Part shown: piece after piece, positions 54,863-62,270 of the stretch
Layout: each line of letters begins with the position of its first letter
Numbering within the stretch: the stretch's first letter is position 1
NCBI GenBank assembly: GCA_017302295.1
Contig: JAFLDS010000012.1
Location: forward strand, 33,532-97,531
Direction of reading: 5' to 3'
DNA from: Thauera sp.
GTDB taxonomy: Bacteria > Pseudomonadota > Gammaproteobacteria > Burkholderiales > Rhodocyclaceae
DNA length: 64,000 nt
Program-made: the position numbers and the translations under genes
Notes under the pieces: generated by a model
Told to the model about the DNA's origin: nothing
The model's input: the letters and a program-made list of their open reading frames with translations, nothing else
Database searches by the model: none

Positions 54863-55682
54863 TGCGGGAGGAGTCGTTGCCGCTGTCGTTGGCGCCCTCG
54901 CCGTCCGCAGTGTTGCGCACCACCGGGTTGTCGCCCGGCAGGCCGAACACGTCGCGCGCATTGACGTAGAAGCTGGCGAAAACGACCGGCACCAGCACCA
55001 GCGGCACCGGCACCGACAGCAGGGTGGCCAGCGTCGGCGAGATCATGCCGATGACGCCGACGATGAGACCGGGGAGCAGCGCGCCGAATAGCGCCAGCCC
55101 GATCGCATAGGCGAGAAACGGCCGCCAGTTGCGCAGGCAGGCGTGGAAGCTGAAGAACAGCGCCTTCGCCGCCGGCAGCTTCCACCAGCCGGCCAGCAGC
55201 GGCGCGAACCAGTAGGCCATCATGACAGGCGTGGATAGGGCGAGGGCGACGATCAGAGCCACGGTGAGCGAAGGCTCGGCCGCGGCCGCCTCGTCGATCT
55301 CGCCGCCCGTCATCACCCGCATCAGCGCGCCGCCGTCGGCGAGTGTGGTGAGAAAGAGCACTGCGAAGCTAGCGACGAGGTAGATGCCGCCGATCTTGAT
55401 CAACTCGGGCAGGTTGCTCCTGAAGCCGGAGAACAGCACGTCGGGGCCGACCTTGCGGCCCTCGTCGACCGCGCGGCAGGCATTGAGCACGCCGAGCGAC
55501 ACCACCGGCATCAGCAGCGAGGCGATCGCCTGGCCGATGAAGGGGAACAGGCTGACGACGAGCAGCACCAGCAGGTAGCCGAAGGCGGCGAAGGTCAGCA
55601 GCGCCGGATTGCGCAGCCACAGCGCGAGGCCTTCTCGCAGCCAGACCCAGCCGCGCTGCATGGGGAGACGGTTTGCTTGCAT
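54852..55682 (-). CDS. BPSS1780-family membrane protein (copy 1)
   Basis: A 276-residue polytopic membrane protein with about six helices, opening QRGWVWLREGLALWLRNPALL. It ends in a polar tail rich in Asp, Asn and Ser. The family (named after a Burkholderia protein) has no known function. The 3' end overlaps nadD by 11 bases, so the genes are coupled. A second, diverged copy lies just upstream. Confidence 0.85.
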   Translation of the reverse strand: MQANRLPMQRGWVWLREGLALWLRNPALLTFAAFGYLLVLLVVSLFPFIGQAIASLLMPVVSLGVLNACRAVDEGRKVGPDVLFSGFRSNLPELIKIGGIYLVASFAVLFLTTLADGGALMRVMTGGEIDEAAAAEPSLTVALIVALALSTPVMMAYWFAPLLAGWWKLPAAKALFFSFHACLRNWRPFLAYAIGLALFGALLPGLIVGVIGMISPTLATLLSVPVPLVLVPVVFASFYVNARDVFGLPGDNPVVRNTADGEGANDSGNDSSRNAD

Positions 55683-55694
55683 CGGAGAAGGGGC

Positions 55695-56468
55695 TCAGCT
55701 GAGCGGGGCGTCGTCGTGAGTGGGCGCAGGGAGCGCGGGGCGGGCGTGGAAGGTGTCCTGCCAGGCTTCGAGCAGCGTGCCGGCCAGCATCGGTACCAGC
55801 ACCAACATGCCCAGCCCGAACGGCAGCATCGCGATCCAGACGAGCATGTAAAGCAGGGAGGCGAGCACCAAGAAGGTCATCGGATTGCGAAAGCAGGCTT
55901 GCACCGATATCTGCATCGCTTCGAGAGGAGCTACGTCATGTAATGCCACCAGCGCCGGTGCGAACCAGAGCGCCATCATCAGCAGCACCCAAAGCAGGGT
56001 AAAGATCAGCACGCCGAAAATCGCTCCGTCGACGCTAACGCCCACGCTGGAGAATGCTCCGACGAGAACCTCATTGAGCAACGCGTTTCCGCCAATCACA
56101 TTTCCCAGCCAGTGCACGATGCGGACGCCCAAGGCGTAGAACACACCCACGACCATCAGGTTGGCGAGATGACGCCGAAAACCGTCGAACAGGTGTGCAA
56201 CGCGTAGTCGTTCGCCACGTTCCAGTGCGAGTCCGCCCGAAAGCATGCCGGCTGTAAGCAGCGGAAGCGCGAGAGGCGTGAGGTAGCCGCCGATCACGGG
56301 CAGCAAACCGAGCAAGATCAGGATCGTGATCAACAGCACCGACTGCAGCAGCCACACGCCCGGATTCTTCAGGAACAGCTTCCAGCCGGTGGCGAGCCAC
56401 TGCAGCGCCTGGGCGGGCGTGACGGTGCCGGGCAGCGGATGGTTGTGGGGGTGAGGAAGGCGGGTCAT
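55695..56468 (-). CDS. BPSS1780-family membrane protein (copy 2)
   Basis: A 257-residue polytopic membrane protein, parallel to the downstream copy: QALQWLATGWKLFLKNPGVWLLQSV matches the first copy's LREGLALWLRNP region (GWKLFLKNPGVWL), followed by similarly placed helices and a polar tail. Sequence between 55880 and 56180 is less GC-rich than its surroundings. It starts the operon with copy 1 and nadD, 12 bases apart. Function unknown. Confidence 0.84.
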   Translation of the reverse strand: MTRLPHPHNHPLPGTVTPAQALQWLATGWKLFLKNPGVWLLQSVLLITILILLGLLPVIGGYLTPLALPLLTAGMLSGGLALERGERLRVAHLFDGFRRHLANLMVVGVFYALGVRIVHWLGNVIGGNALLNEVLVGAFSSVGVSVDGAIFGVLIFTLLWVLLMMALWFAPALVALHDVAPLEAMQISVQACFRNPMTFLVLASLLYMLVWIAMLPFGLGMLVLVPMLAGTLLEAWQDTFHARPALPAPTHDDAPLS

Positions 56469-56544
56469 CGATGGGCTGAGTTCAGTGGGGGCTGCGTCCG
56501 GTGTCGGAACGGCCGGCCGATGCTAGCCGATGGGGAGAATCTGT

Positions 56545-57513
56545 TCAAACCGGGTTCCCCGCAGGCAGGGCAGGCACGCCGGCGATGCGCAGGCGCAGGA
56601 TGTCGCGGTATTCGTTCGGGTCCTTCACCAGCACCATCTCGCCGGCGCGCGGCAGATGGAAGTCGGCGGCGCGCGACATCCAGAAGCGCAGCGCGGCGGC
56701 GCGCAGCATCGCCGGCCAGGCGTCGCGCTCGGCATCGGTGAAAGCGCGCTCGGCCTGATAGGCGCCGAGCAGGGCAGCGGTGCGCACCGGATCGAGACTG
56801 CCGTCCGCGTTCGCGCACCAGTCGTTGACCGTGACCGCGACATCGAACAGCAGCGCGTCGTGGCCGGCGAAGTAGAAGTCGATGACGCCGCCGATGTGCG
56901 GGTCGCCGTTGTCGTCGGTGATCCACAGCACGTTGTCGCGGAAGAGGTCGGCGTGGATCGCGCCGCTGGGGAGCGCGGCGGCGTTCAGGCTGGCCTGGAA
57001 GGCGATCTCGGCGTCGAGCAGCGTCCGTTCGTCCTGCGGCAGGAAATCGCGCACCGACTGGGCGGTGGCGGCGCGCCAGACAGGGCCGCGCGGGTTGTCC
57101 TGGCGCCGGCCATAGGACTGGCCGGCCAGATGCAGGCCCGCCAGCATCGCGCCGACCTTCTCGCAATGCCGCAGCGAGGGCGACATCTCGGAGGCGCCCG
57201 ACAGCCGCACCACCAGCACCGCCGGCTTGTCCTCCAGGGTGCCAAGGTATTCGTTGTCGCTGTTGGCGATCGGCGCCGGCACCGGCAGGCCGTGGCGCGC
57301 GAGGTGGGCCATGAGGTGCAGGTAGTAGGGCAGTTCGGCGCGCGGGATGCCTTCGAACAAGGTCAGCACGTAGCGCCCCAGCGTCGTGGTGACGAAGAAG
57401 TTGCTGTTCTGGACTCCGGCCGAGATGCCTTTCAGCTCGACGAGGCGGCCGATCGCATAATTCTTGAGCCAGTCGGCAAGGACGGATTCTGGAACGGGCG
57501 TGAATACGGACAT
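56545..57513 (-). CDS. thrB: Homoserine kinase, APH-fold (ThrB type II)
   Basis: Kinase of 322 residues phosphorylating homoserine on the way to threonine. It has the aminoglycoside-phosphotransferase fold rather than the GHMP fold: NSNFFVTTTLGRYVLTLFE (nucleotide loop), the catalytic AIHADLFRDNVLW and the metal-binding GVIDFYFAGHD. It starts MSVFTPVPESVLADWLKNY, typical for the family; the frame runs open for 41 codons upstream without conserved content. It belongs to the betaproteobacterial group near polA. Confidence 0.95.
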   Translation of the reverse strand: MSVFTPVPESVLADWLKNYAIGRLVELKGISAGVQNSNFFVTTTLGRYVLTLFEGIPRAELPYYLHLMAHLARHGLPVPAPIANSDNEYLGTLEDKPAVLVVRLSGASEMSPSLRHCEKVGAMLAGLHLAGQSYGRRQDNPRGPVWRAATAQSVRDFLPQDERTLLDAEIAFQASLNAAALPSGAIHADLFRDNVLWITDDNGDPHIGGVIDFYFAGHDALLFDVAVTVNDWCANADGSLDPVRTAALLGAYQAERAFTDAERDAWPAMLRAAALRFWMSRAADFHLPRAGEMVLVKDPNEYRDILRLRIAGVPALPAGNPV

Positions 57514-57547
57514 GGTGTGCGGCGGAAAAATGTAGGAGTTCGGCTGT

Positions 57548-58105
57548 TCAGGCTGCAGCGGCGAGTGCGCGCAGCGCGTCGCGGTCTTCGCCCAGGGCCG
57601 CCGGCACGGCCTGCCAGGCGGCGAGCTTGGCGGCAAGGTCGCGTGCGGCGTGGGCCGGGCTGGTCGAGGGCAGGCGGGCGAAGCTCAAGGAACGAAAGTC
57701 TGCAGGCAGGCGTACATGGCGGCGGAAGGCCGTCTCGGCGGTGGTGCCATTGAAGAAGACGTGGGAGATGCGCGGGCAGGCTGCGAAAAGCGCGGCGAAG
57801 TCGTTCGGCTCGACGCTGTCGCGCGCGATCGCGCTGTCCAGGCTCCCCGGGCGCCGGCAGCGGGCGATCACGTCCCACAGGGCGACACCCGCGGCATTCA
57901 GCCGTGCGAGCCGCTGCGCGTAGGGCAACTCCGCACCGGCGCCGAACAGCGCCCCCATGATCGGCCAGAAGGCGTTGCGCGGATGGGCGTAATACTGGGC
58001 CGCAGCGAGCGAGGCTTCGCCCGGCATGCTGCCGAGGATCAGCACGCGCGCATCGGCACGAAAAACCGGCGGGAAGCTGCAGATCTGCGGCCAATCGATC
58101 GACAC
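57548..58105 (-). CDS. DNA-deoxyinosine glycosylase (UDG superfamily)
   Basis: A base-excision repair glycosylase of 185 residues. It carries LILGSMPGEASLAAAQYYAHPRN (as GSMPGEASL and YYAHPRNAFW) and the C-terminal LPSTSPAHA motif, which identify the hypoxanthine-DNA glycosylase group (family 6 of the UDG superfamily). It would remove deaminated adenine from DNA. The GTG at 58105 is chosen because it precedes SIDWPQICSFPPVF and no ATG lies near; the start is uncertain. It is 38 bases downstream of the DUF2782 gene. Confidence 0.85.
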   Translation of the reverse strand: MSIDWPQICSFPPVFRADARVLILGSMPGEASLAAAQYYAHPRNAFWPIMGALFGAGAELPYAQRLARLNAAGVALWDVIARCRRPGSLDSAIARDSVEPNDFAALFAACPRISHVFFNGTTAETAFRRHVRLPADFRSLSFARLPSTSPAHAARDLAAKLAAWQAVPAALGEDRDALRALAAAA

Positions 58106-58143
58106 GTCTGCGTTCCGCTCTGCGGCAGCCGCTTGGGAAAGGC

Positions 58144-58467
58144 TCACCAGGACTTGATCACCCACATCGGCACCGCCAGCGTCGGCGCGGTGTCGTCGCG
58201 CACCATCTGCCCGGTGCCTTCCTTGTCGATCAGGTAGTAGGGCACGCCATGCGGCGGCGTCACCTTCACCATGTAGAGCTTGCCGCGGATGCGGTACTCC
58301 TGCACCGTGTCCTCGCCGCGCTTGATGATGGTGACCTGGGGCTCTTCGATGTCGCTCGCGCCGGGCGGCATCGGCGGCGGCTCGGGAATCGGTTCCAGAG
58401 CAGGGCGCTGCTGGGCAAAGGCCGGCAGCGCAGCGGCGAGCAACAAGGCGATCAGGGTGCGACGCAT
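58144..58467 (-). CDS. DUF2782 family periplasmic protein
   Basis: A 107-residue exported protein. The signal peptide MRRTLIALLLAAALPAFA is cleaved before QQRPALEPIPEPPPMPPG, a proline-rich linker. The DUF2782 core follows (VTIIKRGEDTVQEYRIRGKLYMVKVTP, as EDTVQEYRIRGKLYMVKV). The family is found almost only in beta- and gammaproteobacteria beside polA and thrB and has no known function. A GGAG precedes the ATG. Confidence 0.88.
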   Translation of the reverse strand: MRRTLIALLLAAALPAFAQQRPALEPIPEPPPMPPGASDIEEPQVTIIKRGEDTVQEYRIRGKLYMVKVTPPHGVPYYLIDKEGTGQMVRDDTAPTLAVPMWVIKSW

Positions 58468-58537
58468 GGTTTTCTCCTGGATATGCGCCAATTCTAGCCG
58501 GTTCGCGGGGCGAAGGCTGCAGCGCGGCTGCGGCCGG

Positions 58538-58607
58538 GTCGCGGTCAAGCCCGCTCCTACCCCGGGGGAAGCGCTCGCCCTGCCGTAGGAGCGGGCTCGA
58601 CCGCGAC
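58538..58607. repeat. REP-like inverted pair
   Basis: Arms at 58538-58560 and 58585-58607 are reverse complements of the main unit, with arms facing outward relative to the pair at 4.9 kb. They lie between the DUF2782 gene and the LOG-family gene, both on the minus strand. Confidence 0.92.
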
Positions 58608-58614
58608 TCCACCC

Positions 58615-59340
58615 TCAAAGATTCAGCATCATCTCGTGCTCCGCCGGCAGCGGGGCGAAGCCGCGTTTTTCGTAGTGCTTGAAGATGGCCTCGACCACTT
58701 CTTCCGGCTTGTCGATCACCTGCACCAGGTCGAGATCTTCCGGGTTGATCATGCGCTCGGTCACCAGACGGTCGCGGATCCAGTCGAGCAGGCCCTTCCA
58801 GAACGGGCTATGGACGAGGATGATCGGCATCTGCCGGCTCTTCCTCGTCTGGATCAGCGTCATCGCCTCCAGCAGCTCGTCCAGCGTGCCGAAACCGCCG
58901 GGCATCACCACATAGGCCGCGGCGAACTTCACGAACATGAACTTGCGCGCGAAGAAGTGCTGGAAAGTCTGCGAGATGTCCTGATAAGGGTTGGAGCCCT
59001 GTTCCATCGGCAACTGGATGTTGAGCCCCACCGACGGGCTCTTGCCGAAATAGGCGCCCTTGTTGGCCGCCTCCATGATGCCCGGGCCGCCGCCGGAGAT
59101 CACCGCGAAGCCGGCGTCCGAGAGCTGGCGCGCGATCTGCTCGGTGAGCATGTAGTACATGTGGTCGGCCGGCGTGCGTGCGCTGCCGAAGATGGACACG
59201 GCCGGGCGGATGGCGCTCAGCCGTTCGGTCGCCTCGACGAACTCTGCCATAATTCCAAAGATTCGCCAGGACTCGCGCGCGTTGAATCGGGGTGCGCTGT
59301 CGTCTGCCGCGCTGCGGGGGAGTTTTTCTTTCGCGGTCAT
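58615..59340 (-). CDS. LOG family (TIGR00730) phosphoribohydrolase
   Basis: A 241-residue Rossmann-fold protein with SIFGSARTPADHMYY, GGGPGIMEAANKGAY and the diagnostic PGGFGTLDELLE. LOG enzymes release free base from nucleoside monophosphates such as cytokinin ribotides, and bacterial members also act on AMP or similar nucleotides. The longer form with an N-terminal stretch (RESWRIFGIMAEFVEATERL) is the usual proteobacterial version. It is divergent from polA with 86 bases between them. Confidence 0.9.
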   Translation of the reverse strand: MTAKEKLPRSAADDSAPRFNARESWRIFGIMAEFVEATERLSAIRPAVSIFGSARTPADHMYYMLTEQIARQLSDAGFAVISGGGPGIMEAANKGAYFGKSPSVGLNIQLPMEQGSNPYQDISQTFQHFFARKFMFVKFAAAYVVMPGGFGTLDELLEAMTLIQTRKSRQMPIILVHSPFWKGLLDWIRDRLVTERMINPEDLDLVQVIDKPEEVVEAIFKHYEKRGFAPLPAEHEMMLNL

Positions 59341-59426
59341 GTTGTTCTCGAGTTCTTTATCCGGATGCGCCGGCCTCGATTTGAGTGCGGCACGGCCCCG
59401 GTGATTCCCTGCAAGGATCGTTCAGG

Positions 59427-62216
59427 ATGCCCACCCTGCTGCTCGTCGATGGTTCCAGCTATCTGTATCGCGCTTTCCACGCGCTGCCGGACCTGCGCAA
59501 CTCGAAGGGCGAGCCGACCGGGGCGATCCGGGGGGTGCTGTCGATGCTACGTCGGCTCGAAAGCGACTACAAGGCGGAATTCCGCGCCTGCGTGTTCGAT
59601 GCCAAGGGCAAGACCTTCCGTGACGACTGGTATCCGGACTACAAGTCGCACCGCCCGCCGATGCCCGACGACCTGCGCGCGCAGATCGAGCCGCTGCACG
59701 AGGCGGTGCAGGCCGAAGGCTGGCCGCTGCTGTCGGTGGAAGGCGTCGAGGCCGACGACGTCATCGGCACGCTCACCCGCCAGGCGCACGAGCGCGGCTG
59801 GGAAGTGGTGATCTCCACCGGCGACAAGGATCTCACCCAGCTCGTGCGCCCCGGCGTGCGCTGGGTGAACACGATGAGCGAGGAAGTACTGGACGAAGCC
59901 GGTGTGGAAGCCAAATTCGGCGTACCGCCCGAGCGCATCGTCGACTACCTCGCGCTGGTCGGCGACACGGTGGACAACGTGCCCGGTGTGGAAAAGTGCG
60001 GCCCCAAGACCGCGGTGAAGTGGCTCACCGAATACGGCACGCTCGACAACCTCGTCGCCAACGCCGACAAGGTGGGCGGCAAGGTGGGCGAGAACCTGCG
60101 CAAGCACCTGGATTTCCTGCCGCTCGGTCGCAAGCTGGTGACGGTCGCGACCGACGTCGAACTGTCGGTAACGCTCGACGAGTTGCCCGCGCGCGCGGAC
60201 GACAAGGCAGCGCTGCGCGCGCTGTACGAGCGCTTCGAGTTCCGCGGCTGGCTGAAGGATCTGGACGAGGTGGCAGGCGCCTCCTCTGTAGGAGCGGGCT
60301 TGACCGCGACCAACGCCTCCATCACCCGCTCCGCCCGAATCGCGGCCGCGTCCGCCCCCACGGAACCGATCGAAGACGCCGGCGAACCCGGCGCCCACCG
60401 CACCAACTACACCACCCTCCTCGATTGGCCCACTTTCGACGCCTGGCTGGCGAAGATCCAGGCCGCCGAACTCACCGCCTTCGACACCGAAACCACCAGC
60501 CTCGACCCGATGGCCGCACGCCTGGTCGGCATGTCCTTCGCTGTCGAGCCGGGCGAGGCCGCCTATCTGCCGCTGGCGCATCGCGGCACGGCTCAGTTGC
60601 CAGATGCGCCTCAACAACTGCCGCTCGCCGAAGTGCTCGACAAGCTCAAGCCCTGGTTGGAGTCGGACGCCCACGCCAAGGTCGGCCAGAACCTCAAGTA
60701 CGACGCCCACGTGCTCGCCAACCACGGCATCGCGCTGCGCGGCATCGCCCACGACACGATGCTGCAGTCCTACGTGCTGGAGTCCGACAAATCGCACGAC
60801 ATGGATTCGCTCGCCAAGCGCCACCTCGGCCTGACGACCATCCCCTACACCGACGTCTGCGGCAAGGGCGCCAAGCAGATCGGCTTCGACGAAGTGGCCA
60901 TCGACCGCGCCACCGAATACGCCGCCGAGGATGCCGACATCACGCTGCGCCTGCACCGCACGCTGTGGCCGCAGGTCGAGGCCATCCCGGCGCTCGCCGC
61001 GCTGTATCGCGACATCGAGCTGCCCACGCTCGCCGTGCTGCTAGAAATGGAGCGCACTGGCGTGCTCATCGACCCTTTCCTGCTCGCCAGCCACAGCGAA
61101 GAGCTCGGCCGCCGCCTGATGGAGCTCGAACGCGAGGCGCACCAGCTCGCCGGCCAGGCTTTCAACCTCGGTTCGCCCAAGCAGCTCGGTGAGATCCTGT
61201 TCGGCGCGCTGGGCCTGCCCATCGTCAAGAAGACCGCCACCGGCCAGCCCTCCACCGACGAGGACGTGCTCACCCAGCTCGCCGAGGACTATCCGCTGCC
61301 CAAGTTGCTGCTCGAGCACCGCAGCCTGTCCAAACTCAAGAGCACCTATGCCGACAAGCTGCCGCGCATGGTCAACCCGCAGACGGGGCGGGTGCATACC
61401 AGCTTCTCGCAGGCCACCGCGGTCACTGGCCGGCTCGCCAGCTCCGAGCCCAACCTGCAGAACATTCCCATTCGCACCCCCGAAGGCCGCCGCATCCGCG
61501 CCGCCTTCATCGCGCCGCGCGACCACCTCATCGTGTCGGCCGACTACTCGCAGATCGAACTGCGCATCATGGCCCACCTGTCGGGCGACGCCCGCCTGCT
61601 GGAAGCCTTCGCCCGCGGCGAGGACGTGCACCGCGCCACCGCCGGCGAAGTCTTCGGCGTGCCGCCGGCGGAAGTCAGCAGCGAGCAGCGCCGCTACGCC
61701 AAGGTGATCAACTTCGGCCTCATCTACGGCATGAGCGCCCACGGCCTGGCCAAAAACCTCGGCATCGACCGCGCCGCAGCCCAGGGCTGGATCGACCGCT
61801 ACTTCGCCCGCTACCCGGGCGTTGCCGACTACATGGAGCGCACCCGCGTCGAGGCGCGCGAAAAAGGCTACGTCGAGACCGTCTTCGGCCGCCGCCTGCA
61901 CCTGCCCGACATCCGCGCCCAGCAAGCCGGCCGCCGCCAGGCCGCCGAGCGCGCAGCGATCAACGCGCCGATGCAGGGCACCGCCGCGGACCTCATCAAG
62001 CGCGCGATGATCGCGGTGAGCGCCTGGCTGCACTCATCCGGCGTGAAGTCGCGGCTCATCCTGCAGGTGCATGACGAACTGGTGCTGGAAGTGCCGCAGG
62101 GCGAGCTGGAGCTGATCCGCGCCGAGTTGCCCAAGCTGATGGCCGGCGTGGCGCAACTGGCGGTGCCGCTGCTGGTGGAGGTGGGGGCGGGGATGAACTG
62201 GGATGAGGCGCACTGA
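59427..62216 (+). CDS. polA: DNA polymerase I
   Basis: Repair and Okazaki-processing polymerase of 929 residues. The 5' nuclease domain is at 1-280 (LLLVDGSSYLYRAFHALPDL, VEADDVIGTL, STGDKDLTQLV). The 3'-5' exonuclease domain keeps its acidic residues (D353 and E355 in FDTETTSLD, NLKYDAHVL, YAAEDADITL), so proofreading is expected. Polymerase motifs A (SADYSQIELRIMAHLSGD), B (RRYAKVINFGLIYG) and C (LQVHDELVLEV) are intact. Residues 288-295 in the linker between the nuclease and exonuclease domains are coded by a REP-like unit. ATG 59427 follows a CAGGA sequence. Confidence 0.98.
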   Translation: MPTLLLVDGSSYLYRAFHALPDLRNSKGEPTGAIRGVLSMLRRLESDYKAEFRACVFDAKGKTFRDDWYPDYKSHRPPMPDDLRAQIEPLHEAVQAEGWPLLSVEGVEADDVIGTLTRQAHERGWEVVISTGDKDLTQLVRPGVRWVNTMSEEVLDEAGVEAKFGVPPERIVDYLALVGDTVDNVPGVEKCGPKTAVKWLTEYGTLDNLVANADKVGGKVGENLRKHLDFLPLGRKLVTVATDVELSVTLDELPARADDKAALRALYERFEFRGWLKDLDEVAGASSVGAGLTATNASITRSARIAAASAPTEPIEDAGEPGAHRTNYTTLLDWPTFDAWLAKIQAAELTAFDTETTSLDPMAARLVGMSFAVEPGEAAYLPLAHRGTAQLPDAPQQLPLAEVLDKLKPWLESDAHAKVGQNLKYDAHVLANHGIALRGIAHDTMLQSYVLESDKSHDMDSLAKRHLGLTTIPYTDVCGKGAKQIGFDEVAIDRATEYAAEDADITLRLHRTLWPQVEAIPALAALYRDIELPTLAVLLEMERTGVLIDPFLLASHSEELGRRLMELEREAHQLAGQAFNLGSPKQLGEILFGALGLPIVKKTATGQPSTDEDVLTQLAEDYPLPKLLLEHRSLSKLKSTYADKLPRMVNPQTGRVHTSFSQATAVTGRLASSEPNLQNIPIRTPEGRRIRAAFIAPRDHLIVSADYSQIELRIMAHLSGDARLLEAFARGEDVHRATAGEVFGVPPAEVSSEQRRYAKVINFGLIYGMSAHGLAKNLGIDRAAAQGWIDRYFARYPGVADYMERTRVEAREKGYVETVFGRRLHLPDIRAQQAGRRQAAERAAINAPMQGTAADLIKRAMIAVSAWLHSSGVKSRLILQVHDELVLEVPQGELELIRAELPKLMAGVAQLAVPLLVEVGAGMNWDEAH
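60288..60311. repeat. REP-like unit inside the polA coding sequence
   Basis: GTAGGAGCGGGCTTGACCGC followed by GACC matches the main dispersed unit exactly and is read in frame as VGAGLTAT (residues 288-295). It is the only unit in the window inside a gene, and is single rather than paired. Confidence 0.93.
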
Positions 62217-62270
62217 CCGTCCATAGGTTCTGCCCGGCCCCGGTTCCACCTGACTGCAAACTCGAATCCG

